DNA from: Sthenelais limicola
Taxonomy: Eukaryota; Annelida; Polychaeta; Phyllodocida; Sigalionidae
Direction of reading: 5' to 3'
DNA length: 64,000 bases
Assembly (NCBI GenBank): GCA_942159475.1
Contig: OW804096.1
Span: forward strand, 134,096,941 to 134,160,940
Part shown: positions 42,997-54,016 of the stretch, one piece after another
How the letters are laid out: every line of letters begins with the position of its first letter
How positions within the stretch are numbered: the stretch's first letter is position 1
Made by a program: the position numbers and the translations under genes
Notes under the pieces: model-generated
Seen by the model: the letters and a program-made list of their open reading frames with translations, nothing else
The model's database searches: none
What the model was told of the DNA's origin: nothing

Positions 42997-43180
42997 ACAT
43001 AAGGAAAATTCAGTATTATATCTTTATCATAAGGAATCATTGAATTATTATGACATTAAAGAAGGGATGCATGGAAACATTCGTGTAGAATGTCGCGTGT
43101 TTACATGTGAATATATCTAAATATTATTATTGGCTTTTAATTGAATAAAGAAACATTTGAATATAAGTAATTGAAGTTCA

Positions 43181-43393
43181 ATGAATCTAAGATTTCCTCC
43201 TCAACAACAAAATCTATCTGTATCATTTGTGAGAGAAACCCTAAAAAGGTTCAGAGCCATTCAATATGGCGAGAAGGTTAATGCAAAAGTAGAGGGATAC
43301 AATGGAAAAGTTATGTCAATGACTTTAGAGTCAGGTTTTCAATTAATTGAAGACTGGTTGAAAACATCTTGGTATGTGTATGCCACCATTTAA
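43181..43393 (+). CDS. Possible small ORF or exon, unknown
   Basis: A 70-codon frame with ordinary protein-like composition (LRFPPQQQNLSVSFVRETLK, then FRAIQYGEKVNAKVEGYNG). A GTATGT donor follows TCTTG at 43372, which would end the exon after EDWLKTSW. The region is otherwise unique sequence. No domain recognised, no Kozak-like or promoter support. May be chance. Confidence 0.25.
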   Translation: MNLRFPPQQQNLSVSFVRETLKRFRAIQYGEKVNAKVEGYNGKVMSMTLESGFQLIEDWLKTSWYVYATI

Positions 43394-43433
43394 TTAAGCG
43401 TAAAGTTGTTCTTGTTACACAAATGTGATATGT

Positions 43434-43835
43434 TATAGCAAAATGCGTCACACGTCGCAAAAAATGAATTTTGAGATATCATTATATTTGAAAATAGGGG
43501 ATCGAGCCGATTCTAATGATAGTAAACACTAGACCGTCCAATAAGTGTTTCTATATTTTAAGGTTGATATTTTTATTTTTGAAAAAAAAAAAGTTTGCAA
43601 TATCTCTTGGTGGACAACTACTGGTAAATTAGTCGAATATACTCTATAGGATGAGCTTAGAAATGTAGAGCTATATTTATCAAAAAGTCATGAAATTTAG
43701 TACATGTGTTCATACGACTTAGAGCATTAGACAAGCCAAAGATGAGAACATTGGTATGAATAGATCCTGTAAATAAATCACTTTGAAAAATATCAATTTT
43801 GCGACTTGTGACTCATTTTCCTGAAACACATCACG
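43434..43835 (+). mobile_element. M3 MITE, full length
   Basis: Left TIR GTGATATGTTATAGCAAAAT is diverged. The right TIR is perfect apart from CACG. Confidence 0.88.
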
Positions 43836-44219
43836 AATGTTTGATGTCTTTAATGCGGTAGGTAATGTCAATTTCCTTAAGTGCTCTTGATGTAAAGTGT
43901 TGAACAGCACAGAAAATATTGGAAAACCCCAAGAAAAGAACTACAAAATTTGAGGAAAAATTCCCTTGAAAATGAAAGCATGTTTTATAGGAGTCCTCTA
44001 GCACGTCGCGTATTCGTTAGTGATGTAGAATCCCAGAAGGCAGGACAAGGAAAATAAAATCAATTGTTTTAAAATTTAAAAAAAATAGAGGTAAAAACCT
44101 CTATTTTTGTGAATCTTCTCGAATATAATAAGGTAATTTGTGGCATTTGTTTAATCCTTACAGTGCCTCAGTGAATCCATAATATATGATTGGTAGTAGA
44201 CAACGTGCGACATTGTTTT
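43836..44219. other. No gene; one A/T-rich hairpin
   Basis: AATAGAGGTAAAAACCTCTATT at 44085-44106 is a near-perfect hairpin. Nothing coding. Confidence 0.5.
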
Positions 44220-44272
44220 CTATGGAAAGCGGAATACATATAACCGAAAATGGCGCATGCGCAAAAAGCGGC
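44220..44272 (+). repeat. Left arm of 53-bp inverted pair
   Basis: Runs from CTATGGAAAGCGGAATACAT to GCGCATGCGCAAAAAGCGGC. It is the inverse of 51805-51857 with about three differences. Contains the palindrome GCGCATGCGC. Confidence 0.85.
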
Positions 44273-44617
44273 TCAATAGTAATTGAATGGGGAGCGTACT
44301 TTTCGCATCCGTCAATATCGGCCGATACATACGGGTTCCTCCGACTAAAACGGGTGCGCCAAATGCGCCCTGCGTTTTTTTCGGCCGGTAATTTCGGCCG
44401 CGGCCGAAAAAAACGGGTGACTAAGCGTTAAAAGCGCGATGTGTGACCGAAATTGGCGCATGTGTGACCGAAATCGGCGCATGACACACCGATATTTTCG
44501 CCCGTCTTTTGCGTCAAATGCGCATCTTTTGCGTCAAATGCGGCCGTCAAATGGGCCCGGAGATGAAGGGGGGTAGGGTATGGGGGAGGAGGGGTATGTA
44601 ACATACATGTACAATAT
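44273..44617. other. CpG-rich subterminal region
   Basis: Dense GCGCAT, CGGCCG and AAACGGGTG motifs, very unlike the CpG-poor surroundings. Two direct repeats of GTGTGACCGAAATYGGCGCA and of CTTTTGCGTCAAATGCG. No coding evidence. Confidence 0.6.
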
Positions 44618-44852
44618 GGGTCAGATTTTCAGAAAATGTACAATTGGCAGCTGTACATATTTAGTCAATTCTGCTAAACTAGGCTACAATTTGGTCAATA
44701 CTAGGTAAATTGGGGTATATTTGGTATTGTATTGATCCTAGCAATCTGGTTGGTTAGGTTGAACTGTATTTTGAAGTTTATTTCGTCAGAAATCTTGTTT
44801 TTTTATAGAAGATTGGTGATGTTGAATTGTACATTTTCTGAAAATCTGACCC
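44618..44852 (+). mobile_element. M1 MITE, type A
   Basis: Full length. Perfect ATAT duplication. Nested in the 44.2-51.9 kb interval. Confidence 0.9.
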
Positions 44853-44877
44853 ATATAATGAAACGTAATACATACTC

Positions 44878-45045
44878 CTGTACCTCCAACCTGTACATAC
44901 CCCTGTACGTCCTCCTGTACCTCCTCCTGTACACCCTCCTGTACCTCCTCCTGTACCTCCTCCTGTACACCCCCCTGTACCTCCTCCTGTACATACCCCT
45001 GTACCTCCTCCTGTACGTCCTCCTGTATGTCCCCTTGTACCTGTT
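44878..45045. repeat. 12-bp (CTGTACCTCCTC)n minisatellite
   Basis: About 14 units. Short open frames here are translation of the repeat. Confidence 0.9.
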
Positions 45046-45059
45046 AAAAGTGGTGGAGG

Positions 45060-45978
45060 GAGTTACCTGAGGAGGTTACTGGAGGAGGTACTGGAAAGGG
45101 GTATATTTGGTTACTGGAGGAACTTACCTGAGGTTACTAGGGGAGGTACTGGAAAGGGGTATAGTTGGCTACTGGAAGAGGTTACTGGAGGAAGTTATCT
45201 GAGGAGGTTACTGGAAAGGGGTATAGTTGGTTACTGGAGGAGGAGGTTACTGGAGGAAGTTATCTTGAGGAGGTTCTGAAAAGGGGTATAGTTGGTTACT
45301 GGAGGATGTTATGTGAGGAGGTTACTGGAACGGGGTATAGTTGGTTACTGGAGCAGGTTACTGGAGCAGGTTACTGGAGAAGGTTACTGGAGGAGGTACT
45401 GGAGGAGGTTACTGGAGGAGGTTACTGGAGGAGGTACTGGAGGAGGTTACTGGAGGAGGTACTGGAGGAGGTTACTGGAGGAGGTTACTGGAGGAGGTAC
45501 TGGAGGAGGTTACTGGAGGGGGTACTGGAGGAGGTTACTGGAGGAGGTTACTGGAGGAGGTACTGGAGGAGGTTACTGGAGGAGGTACTGGAGGAGGTTA
45601 CTGGAGGAGGTACTGGAGGAGGTTACTGAAGGAGGGTACTGGAGGAGGTTACTGAAGGAGGGTACTGGAGGAGGTTACTGGAGGAGGTACTGGAGGAGGT
45701 TACTGGAGGAGGTACTGGAGGAGGTATTGGAGGAGGTACTGGAGGAGGTACTGGAGGAGGTTACTGGAGGAGGTTACTGGAGGAGGTATTGGAGGAGGTT
45801 ACTGGAGAAGGGTACTGGAGGAGGGTACTGGAGGGGGTTACTGGAGGAGGTACTGGAAGAGGTTAATGGAGGAGGTACTGGAGGAGGGTACTGGAGGAGG
45901 TATTGGAGGAGGTTACTGGAGGAGGTACTGGAAGAGGTCAATGGAGGAGGTTCTGGAGGAGGTACTGGAGGGTATTAC
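45060..45978. repeat. G-rich 12-13-bp minisatellite
   Basis: Units of GGAGGAGGT(T)ACT. Frames stay open in several registers (YWRRLLEEV and TGGG repeats) and are not proteins. GG runs every few bases could form two-tetrad quadruplexes. The inverse array is at 49208-49760. Confidence 0.92.
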
Positions 45979-45999
45979 ATGATAGAATAATGTGACAGG

Positions 46000-46440
46000 A
46001 ATGTGCATCCCCCTGTACCTCCTCCTAGCTGTACCTCCCCCTATGCATCCATCTGTACTTCCTGCAGGAGGAGGTACAGACGGATGTACAGGAGGAAGTA
46101 TGGGGGATGTACAGGAGGAAGTGCAGGGAGATGAACAGGAGGAATTATGGGGGATTTACGGGGGGAAGTACAGGAGGATATACAGTGGGACTTACAGGGG
46201 GAGGTACGGGAGGACATACAAGGGGATCTACAACAGGAGGTACATGGGGAAGTGCAGGGGGATGTACAGGAGGAAGTATGGGGGATGGTACACAGGGATG
46301 TACAGGAGGAAATACAGCAGGAGGTTCAGGGGTACTTCCTCCAGTAACCTCCTCCAGTAACCTCCAGTAATCTCCGCCAGTACTTCCTCCACTTACAACC
46401 TGCAGTAACCTCCTCCAGTACATCCTCTCATTTAGTCCAA
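46000..46440. repeat. Degenerate GTACAGGAGGAAG array with inverse end
   Basis: Imperfect GTACAGGAGG-type units give way near 46335 to the inverse CCTCCAGTAACCTCC units. TCCTGCAGGAGGA at 46060 is a palindromic switch point. Confidence 0.75.
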
Positions 46441-46699
46441 TCTGCTAAAATGTGTCTTGAATAATGTTGGAAAATTGTGGTTACTCCAGGGCTGGGCAAG
46501 CCATTAAAACATGCACTATCCCCCATATGTTCCAGTGCTCCCCCCAAATAGTGATACACTAATAACACTGGTTATGATAAAAGGGGAAATAGAGATAAAG
46601 TAATGGTAGAAGTAATGGTAGAAGTAATGGGAGGTAGTGTAGGTAAGTGTAGGTAAGTAAGTGAAGGTTGGAGTTGTATAGAGCCCTTGAGAAGGGAAG

Positions 46700-47390
46700 G
46701 AAAAGGCGATAATAGGGAATGTTGATAATTTTAAAGAATTTTTAATGGAAAATGGTAGAGGGGTAAATAAGAATTCTAATGGGAGTGAAAATTTAATAAG
46801 GAAAATTAATAGTTTAGATTTTATGAGGGTTGAAAGATGAGAAGATTGTATGGTAGGAATACAGTGGTAAGGTGAGCGATAATAGGGAGGGTTGATAATT
46901 TTAAAGAATTTTTAATGGAAAATGGTAGAGGGGTAAATAAGAATTCTAATGAGAGTAAAAATTTAATAAGGAAAATCAATAGTTTAGAAGTTATGAGGGT
47001 TGAAAGATGTGAAGATTGTATGGTAGGAATACAGTGGTAAGGTGAGCGATAATAGGGAGGGTTGATAATTTTAAAGAATTTTTAATGGAAAATGGTAGAG
47101 GGGTAAATAAGAATTCTAATGAGAGTGAAAATTTAATAAGGAAAATTAATAGTTTAGAAGTTATGAGGGTTGAAAGATGAGAAGATTGTATGGTAGGGAT
47201 ATACTGGTAAGGTGAGCGATAATAGGGAGGGTTGATAATTTTAAAGAATTTTTAATGGAAAATGGTAGAGGGGTAAATAAGAATTCTAATGAGAGTGAAA
47301 ATTTAATAAGGAAAATTAATAGTTTAGAAGTTATGAGGGTTGAAAGATGAGAAGATTGTATGGTAGGGATATAGTGGTAAGGGTTGTATG
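46700..47390. repeat. 170-bp tandem satellite, four units
   Basis: Markers such as AATGGTAGAGGGGTAAATAA recur at 46751, 46921, 47091 and 47261, exactly 170 apart. Units differ at only a few positions. AT-rich and non-coding. Confidence 0.92.
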
Positions 47391-47565
47391 GGCAGTTAGT
47401 ATGGGTAGCAAGCCCGTAAGCAAGTGTCCTACCTCACAGGTGTCCAATCTCCCAGTGCCAAATGAGTGAATGAATGAATGAATGATCTGACCCACCTCAC
47501 ACCATGATTAATGTGAAATTGATACATCACTAGAATCATTGCAATGTGTTCAACAGCAGCACTGG
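47391..47565. repeat. Short (ATGA)n microsatellite and flank
   Basis: GAATGAATGAATGAATG at 47469-47486, otherwise unremarkable. Confidence 0.6.
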
Positions 47566-47599
47566 CAAGGCGAATTGTACATTTTCTGAAATCTGACCC
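47566..47599 (+). mobile_element. M1 right-end scrap
   Basis: AAGGCGAATTGTACATTTTC, then TGAAATCTGACCC. Only the TIR remains. Confidence 0.7.
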
Positions 47600-47630
47600 A
47601 TGTATCTATGCATATATATGCATATATTAT

Positions 47631-47668
47631 GTGATGTGTTACAGGAAAATGAGTCACACGTCTCCACC
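47631..47668 (+). mobile_element. M3 TIR scrap
   Basis: GTGATGTGTTACAGGAAAAT followed by GAGTCACACGTC. Only the terminal repeat remains. Confidence 0.7.
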
Positions 47669-47754
47669 ACTCTAATGTGCTGAATTAACCTCTTAATATG
47701 CTGAAAAGTGCTGCACTCTGAAGTCTCCTACATGCCAATAAATTATTTGATAAA

Positions 47755-48195
47755 TTATACCCTCCTCCCTCACGCCCTTATCCCTCATACCCTGCTCCCT
47801 CACACCCTCACACCCTTCTCCCTCACACCCACTTCCCTCATACCCTCCGCCCTCATACCCCCGCCCTCACACCCTTCTCCCTCATACCCTCCGCCCTTTT
47901 ACTCTCCTCCCTCACATCCTTCTCCCTCATACCCTCCGCCCTTATACCCTCCTCCCTCACACCCTCCTCCCTCAAACCCGCCTCCCTCACACCCACATCC
48001 CTTGTACCCTCCTTCCTCAGTCCCTCTCTCAGACCCTCCTCCCTCGGGCCCACCTCCCTCAGACCCTCCCTCAATCCCTCCTCCCACACACCCTCCTCCC
48101 TCAGATTGGCCCCCTCAGACCACAGATTGGCCACCTCCTCCCTCAGTCACCCTTTCCTCAGACCCTCCCTCAGACCCTCTGCCCTCAAACCTTAC
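47755..48195. repeat. 15-bp (CCCTCCTCCCTCACA)n minisatellite
   Basis: Pyrimidine-rich units. The 229-codon proline/serine/histidine frame over it is a repeat translation, and the reverse strand is open too. Confidence 0.9.
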
Positions 48196-48292
48196 AGATT
48201 TGATTAAGTCAGATTCTAAGCTGAATTTAATTCTGTTCATGGCCGCCAATTACGGCCGACAATTGCGGCTGACAATTGCGGCCGCTCTATAT

Positions 48293-48328
48293 GGGTCAGA
48301 TTTTCAGAAAATGTACAATTGGCCATGT
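48293..48328 (+). mobile_element. M1 left-end scrap
   Basis: Perfect left TIR followed by GGCCATG, cut just before the solo LTR. Preceded by GCGGCCGC-rich sequence at 48240-48285. Confidence 0.75.
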
Positions 48329-48346
48329 CATATGCATATATGCATG

Positions 48347-48694
48347 TGTAATGCCGTAGCTTATTCTCACTTTTTATACTACTTACGATTGTTTTAAAAT
48401 GGATTGTATAGAGCGCGCATGCTGCGCATCCATTTATCGCGCCTTGCGCATGTTATCCCATGTTGTATAATTCTGAGTGTGGCCACGAGATGGCAGTATA
48501 AGCTAGTCAACTTCATTATATTCTCCTTTGCTTCTTTGTACTTCTTATTATTTAATTATAACACCTTTTCTTATATGTGATACTATTGTACCTGGTTCGG
48601 ACCTTCATTATGGAATAAATTAGAGTAATTACAATATAGCTTATGCCTTGTTATCTTTATTTCTTCTCCCCTGTGCACACCGAGGGTCATTACA
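48347..48694 (+). mobile_element. Solo LTR, 348 bp
   Basis: Begins TGTAATGCCG and ends GGTCATTACA, flanked by CATG on both sides (48343-48346, 48695-48698). Contains GGAATAAATTAGAG and the GCGCATGCTGCGCATCC core. Same family as 24099-24438, roughly 80 percent similar by eye. Confidence 0.72.
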
Positions 48695-48709
48695 CATGTG
48701 TGTATATAT

Positions 48710-48944
48710 GGGTCAGATTTTTAGAAAACGTACAATTAGCAGCTCTACACATTAACGAAATTCTCCTAAATTAGGCTGAAAAATCATAAATACCAGGTAT
48801 ATCTAAGTATATTTGGTATCACATTGATTTAGAGTATCAGTTCTGTTATGTTAAATTGCATTTTGAAGCTCATTTTTGCCTTTAATATGGTTTATTTGAG
48901 AGGATTGGTGAAGGCAAATTGTACATTTTCTGAAAATCTGACCC
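48710..48944 (+). mobile_element. M1 MITE, type B
   Basis: Full length with ATAT flanks. Lies 11 bases beyond the LTR target duplication. Confidence 0.9.
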
Positions 48945-49207
48945 ATATATGCAGACATACGTACATGTATACATATGCCCGTGTATACATCCATGTGCTC
49001 ATGTATATATGTATAGATATACATGTATATAGATGCATGCTTGCTGCTACAATTGGCCGCTAAAATCGGCCGGGGAATTCGGCCATTAAAATCGGCCGCG
49101 GAATTTGGTATTAAATTGTATTAAAAAAGTGTTGAGAAAGTCTAGAAATTCTGACGCACTGATCCGCTTTGCCAGTGAATTTTTGGGAATGATTTGGAGG
49201 GAGAAAC
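48945..49207. other. ATGTATAC-rich and CGGCCG-rich sequence
   Basis: 48950-49030 consists of alternating ATACATGTATA-like palindromes. 49040-49110 has repeated AATCGGCCG/AATTCGGCC motifs resembling the CpG-rich ends of this interval. Confidence 0.5.
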
Positions 49208-49760
49208 CTCCTCCAGTAATCTCCAGTACCTCCTTCAGTAACCTGCTCCAGTAACCTGCTCCAGTAACCTCCTATACCCCTTTCCATTACCTGCTCCAGT
49301 AACCTGCTCCAGTAACCTCCTCCAGTATCTTCCTCCAGTACCTCCTCCAGTACCTCCTCCAGTAACCTCCTTCAGTACCTCCCCCAGTAACCTCCTCTTA
49401 TCCCTTCTCCAGTCACTCCTCCAGTAACCTACTCCAGTAACCTACTCCAGTACCTCCTCCAGTAACCTCCTCCAGTACCCTGCTCCAATTCCTCCTCCCA
49501 TACCTCCTCCCATAACCTCCACCAATAACCACCTCCAGAACCTCCTCCAGTAACCTACTGCAGTAACCTACTCCAGTACCTCTTCCAGTAACCTCCTACA
49601 GTAACCTGCTCCAGTACCTGCTTCTGTAACTTTCTCCAGTAACCTCCTCCAATTCCTCCTCCCATACCTCCTCCAATAACCTCCTCCAGTACCCTTCTCC
49701 AATAACCTCCTCCATTATCCTCCTCCAGTAAACTCCTCCTGTAACCTCCTCCAGTACCAT
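49208..49760. repeat. C-rich 12-13-bp minisatellite, inverse of 45060 array
   Basis: Units of AGTAACCTCCTCC, the reverse complement of the array at 45060-45978, about 3.2 kb away. The two could pair. Confidence 0.9.
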
Positions 49761-50840
49761 GCAGTAATGAGATGAAAGAGTGATAGGTGAGGTGAAAATA
49801 TCCGCCTAAGTGGATCCAATCTATGCTTAACGAGGGGTAAGATGGTTCATGTATATATGTATGTATATACTAAAATTGATGACTGTGGGTTGAATATATC
49901 CATGCATATCTGAAATTATACTAATAAGTATAATTAATTATCAGTCACTATATTTTAGATCCAGTATTAGTAAATCATTTTTTATTGATTAAATTACGTA
50001 TGATTACTCCTATATCATTAGCATACTGAATAAAAAAAGAAATTGGTCAATTGGGCCCAAGACATTGGATATGACTATAACTAGTATCACATATTAGCCA
50101 AGCATCGTTCTCCAGACTCTACCGAACTCTCCACGAATGTAACATACCTGATAAAATGCAAAATACCTTACTTAATCTTAAATGAAAAGAAAGCTTGTAA
50201 ATCCTCACTTCAAGAGCAGGACCTCCTTGCCATGTTACTGGAGGGGGTTACTGGAGGAGCATACATTGTATGCTGGCACATCGCCCCATCTTTGATAAGG
50301 GGGTTATTAGGGGCAATGTATGGGTGATACATTTTAGACCAATCTAAGGAGGAAGATGAGGGCAAGGTCCAAGTAGACAGCCCACATTGGTTCACAATTG
50401 CTTAAATATAGGATTATTTATTTCATTTTTTTTCATAAATTAATCAGGACCTAACTCAGAAATCATTGTGTCTAAAAAGTTAGCTTTTAATGTCTCCTAC
50501 ATCATCCACTTGGTTGTTTAAGGTATTCTAGAAAATGTAATTTATGTGAATTTATGAAGAAAAAAATAGAACATACTGGTGCTCAACCATAATGGCTCAT
50601 TCTAATATCATTAAGCAAGGGTGTGCGGGCGGAGGGTATAAGGGCAAAGGGTATGAGGGAGGAGAGTGTGGGAGAGAAGGGTGTGAAGAAGGAATTCATC
50701 TGGTTAGGTCTCTTTTTATGATGTGTTTCACCTGCATCACATGCATTTGTGGGTTTAAATGCTAGAAATATTGATCCCATATATACAAATGTATATGATA
50801 GGAATCCTCAACGCAACACCATAGAGTGGAATTGATTTCG
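49761..50840. other. No gene seen
   Basis: A small piece of the GTTACTGGAGG repeat occurs at 50236-50262. The open frames around 50210-50395 and 50583-50780 contain repeat pieces and show no domain. Confidence 0.45.
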
Positions 50841-50849
50841 TAAGAATTG

Positions 50850-51050
50850 ATCATATATGTATATATGAATGCGTGTATATATATACATATATATATACAT
50901 GCATTCATATACATATTACATTACATACATGTACCTTATACATGTATAATAATTGAGTATGTACATGTACACGTGCATACATGTATGTACACGTACATAC
51001 ACCTGCATGTATACATACATGTATACATACGCATGCACGTTACATATCCT
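50850..51050. repeat. ATACATGTATAT-type alternating repeat
   Basis: Purine/pyrimidine-alternating TACATGTA and TATATA palindromes, prone to cruciform or Z-like structure. Confidence 0.7.
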
Positions 51051-51125
51051 CATTCTATATGTATAATCAATGACTGCAACAAGCAGGAAAAGACTGTATT
51101 ATTGTATTTCTAAAAGTGCTAACTT

Positions 51126-51349
51126 GGGTCATATATGTTCAGAAAATGTACAATTGGCAGCTGTACACATTTATACTGTAAATTAGGCTGCAGTTTGATC
51201 AATACTAGATACAAATATGGCATATGCATTGATTCTAGCAATCTGTTTGGTTAGGTTGAACTGTATTTTGAACTTAATTTACGTCTGAGATTTGGGATAT
51301 TTGAGAGGATTGGTGAAGATGAATTGTACATTTTCTGAAAAACTGACCC
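51126..51349 (+). mobile_element. M1 MITE, type A
   Basis: The left TIR has an altered spacer (GGGTCATATATGTTCAGAAAA). The right tip is CTGACCC. Flanks ACTT/ATCA do not match. Confidence 0.88.
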
Positions 51350-51804
51350 ATCACCCGTTTTTTTATACCCCGTGTTTTATTTTGCTGCCGCCGCCGTTTT
51401 TCATTTTCCCGCCGCCGATTTTTATTTTCCCGCATCACAAATAGACCCATGGGTCACTTTTCGATGGGGGTCACTTTTCGTCATGACACCGGCCGCATAT
51501 CACAGCCGACAAAATCGGTAAAAGTGTAACTTCACCAAGAAATCTTTCATTACGGCCCATCCGGTTTTCACCTTACGGCTAATGGTAAACCAATGGTGCC
51601 GGATTAGAAAACCGTATCTGCCACAAGAACGAAAACCTTGGTGTAGCCCTAGCATTAGAGTTGCGAAATGGGCGGCTGAAGTACCGCAAATTGCGGCCGC
51701 CGGCCCCGTAAAAAGCGGCCGGCGGTGCGTAAAAAGCGGTTCGACGGCCGCGAAAGTCGGATGGAATTTGCGGCTATTTTGGTAATGTTGCGATAAAAAC
51801 GGTT
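51350..51804. other. CpG-rich subterminal region
   Basis: GCCGCCG, GCGGCCGCCGGCC and AAAAAGCGG motifs mirror in style, not in alignable sequence, the region at 44273-44617. The reverse-strand open frames have no domain. Confidence 0.55.
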
Positions 51805-51857
51805 GCCGCTTTTTGCGCATGCGCAATTTTCGGTTATATGCATTCCGCTTTCCATAG
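51805..51857 (-). repeat. Right arm of 53-bp inverted pair
   Basis: Inverse of 44220-44272. Beyond it the CpG-rich character stops abruptly. Confidence 0.85.
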
Positions 51858-52199
51858 TTTTCACATTGCTTTTGTACTAAGTTATATTATAGAATATATG
51901 GTCATTTTGTAATTATAATCATTTAATTATAAAGCCTAAATAAAACCAAATCAAATCAAAATATACAACAAGATTCTATTATATGTATGCATATGTAGGT
52001 AATACTTTTATTTCCGATTCCATATGAATACCGTTCTGGAAATTATACCAAAACACAGGTCCTCCAATTAACCCTAGTAATTGTAGATCTACTTTTTTGT
52101 TCAATCGTTAATTGATATTATTCAGTCTTTCAATGGATTTCAGATCAATTCCATCAGTTATATATATATATATAGAACATGGTAAAAAATAACAAATGT
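51858..52199. other. No gene seen
   Basis: AT-rich, with (AT)n at 52160-52174. Confidence 0.5.
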
Positions 52200-52594
52200 T
52201 TTGTGTTTCAGGAAAATGAGTCATAAGTCGCAAAAAATAGATTTTGAGATACCATTATATTTGAAAAGATGAGATCAAGCCGATTCCAATGATAGTAAAC
52301 ACTCTAATAATCTAATAAGTATTTCTAGATTTTAAGTTTTTGAAAAAAAAAAAGTTTCCAATATTTCTGTGGGTGAATATACAGTAAAGTAACTAAATGT
52401 AGTCCATATGAGGACCTTCAAAACGAAAGGATATGTTACATATATTGTCCTGCAATTTGATACACCAATTGATATAGCTATAAGTGCTAAACCTCTTAAA
52501 AATTAGAACATTCCAATAATGTGTTCTTGTAAAAAAACACTTTGAAAAATATCAACTTTGCGACTTATGACTCATTTTCCTGAAACATGTCACA
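52200..52594 (+). mobile_element. M3 MITE, full length
   Basis: Left TIR tip is TTTTGTGTTTCAGG, right end TGAAACATGTCACA. Very similar to 24717-25110 in the interior. Confidence 0.88.
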
Positions 52595-52598
52595 AATA

Positions 52599-52722
52599 AA
52601 CAATATGAGCATAAAGGCCCTAGTCCACCATTCTCCCAGAATTTAATGGAAAATGGTTCTGTGTGGCGCAAAATCGCATGAGAATCAGTTTAGTGGACTA
52701 GGGCTTTTATGCTCATATTGTT
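52599..52722. mobile_element. M5 foldback element
   Basis: About 30 bases at each end are inverted copies (AACAATATGAGCATAAAGGC against GCTTTTATGCTCATATTGTT, continuing into CCCTAGTCCAC/GTGGACTAGGG). The core has GGCGCAAAATCGCATGAGAA. Related to 54919-55025. Confidence 0.75.
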
Positions 52723-52846
52723 CCCAGATACTAATTTTCTAGACCACCACAAATGCTCAGCCTCTCTACCCATCTGTAAACGAACCATTGCCATTAATCG
52801 AAAAGAGCAGGCCTTTGCATCCTGTTAGAGTGTTTTCTCTCTCACC

Positions 52847-53196
52847 AATAGGGGATTTGCATGTCTCACTGCATATGTCTATGACAGTGCATCCTGGGAT
52901 AGATTCAGTTCAAATCTGACATACAGATAGTAAGCAAGAATTGTATGGAAAATTGGAAGAATCTTTTCAACAATATCATAGCTTGTGTAAATGATCTATA
53001 GAAACCAAATGCATGATGGGAAAGATGAAATTGGGTGTTATTGTAACATCTAAAATACATGGATATTAATATTCGACCACTGATAAATATTCTAAGCCAA
53101 AAATAGCATGTTTTCTATAGATTTTATACTGTACCATTACTCACATAATTCCATACGAATCAAGATTCAAAATGGTGGCTATACAACTCCCCCATT
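52847..53196 (-). mobile_element. M2 MITE
   Basis: Left AATAGGGGATTTGCATGTC, right ATACAACTCCCCCATT. Several internal changes. Confidence 0.85.
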
Positions 53197-53617
53197 AATC
53201 ACTGCCTTGAAAGTGTTGGGGCTTTAATCATCTTAGGCAGATATTAAAAGGATTAATAACCTCCATTTCGGGCCTGCTAGTGCACTATTGCATAGTCAAA
53301 AATAATAAAATTCCAACTGCCATACGCATATAGTAGAGTTGCCATACGATATACATGTTCACTTTTTCTGTACTACTTACTTACTTACCTTACTTGTTGA
53401 CTGCTATGACTCACAGCCTTGAGCATTACAGGGGTTATACCACCCAAGGCAGAGGCTAACAATATTAATAGTCTCCATTTCAGGCCTACTGGTGCACTGT
53501 TTGTGTTTGCTTCGCCTCGGGATTATACACCAAAGAGTGCACCATCAGCCCCTCAATGTCGGTCATTAATCCTATACATATAATATTTAAATATCTGTGT
53601 TTGTTTGTGATTAATCT
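53197..53617. other. No gene; duplicated short block
   Basis: CTCCATTTCGGGCCTGCTAGTGCACT at 53261 recurs with changes at 53473 (CTCCATTTCAGGCCTACTGGTGCACT). CCCCTCAATGTCGGTCATTAATCC at 53550 also occurs at 7900. Confidence 0.5.
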
Positions 53618-53945
53618 CAACATGAACTGTTACAAACCCATGTTAAATCTCAACATGAACTGTAAACCCATGTTTAATCTCGACATGAACTGTAAACCCA
53701 TGTTTAATCTCAACATGAACTGTTACAAACCCATGTTTAATCTCAACATGAACTGTTACAAACCCATGTTTAATCTCGACATGAACTGTAAACCCATGTT
53801 TAATCTCAACATGAACTGTTACAAACCCATGTTTAATCTCGACATGAACTGTAAACCCATGTTCAATCTCAACATGAACTGTAAACCAATGTTCAATCTC
53901 AACATGAACTGTAAACCCATGTTAATCTCAACATGAACTGTATAA
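53618..53945. repeat. 30/33-bp tandem repeat, ~11 units
   Basis: Units AACATGAACTGTAAACCCAT + GTTTAATCTC, some with an extra TAC-type triplet. The two unit lengths both preserve one frame (NLNMNCKPMF or NLNMNCYKPMF), giving a 126-codon open frame on the plus strand. No start context or domain. Probably non-coding. Confidence 0.88.
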
Positions 53946-54016
53946 ACTTGCACTCATGTTAACGTGCCGTGGTTTAGCTAGCTGAGAACCTAATCATCTC
54001 CATTACTTTTATACTT

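Noticed and set aside
43181..43393. Firm gene call for the 70-codon frame
   Set aside because: Composition is reasonable but no homology, promoter or expression evidence is visible. Kept only as a low-confidence candidate.
45165..45990. Long TGGGYWRRLLEEV-type open frames up to 232 codons
   Set aside because: Open in three frames over a stop-free 12-13-bp minisatellite.
47708..48397. 229-codon proline/serine/histidine-rich ORF
   Set aside because: Translation of a pyrimidine-rich minisatellite that continues into M1. The opposite strand is open too.
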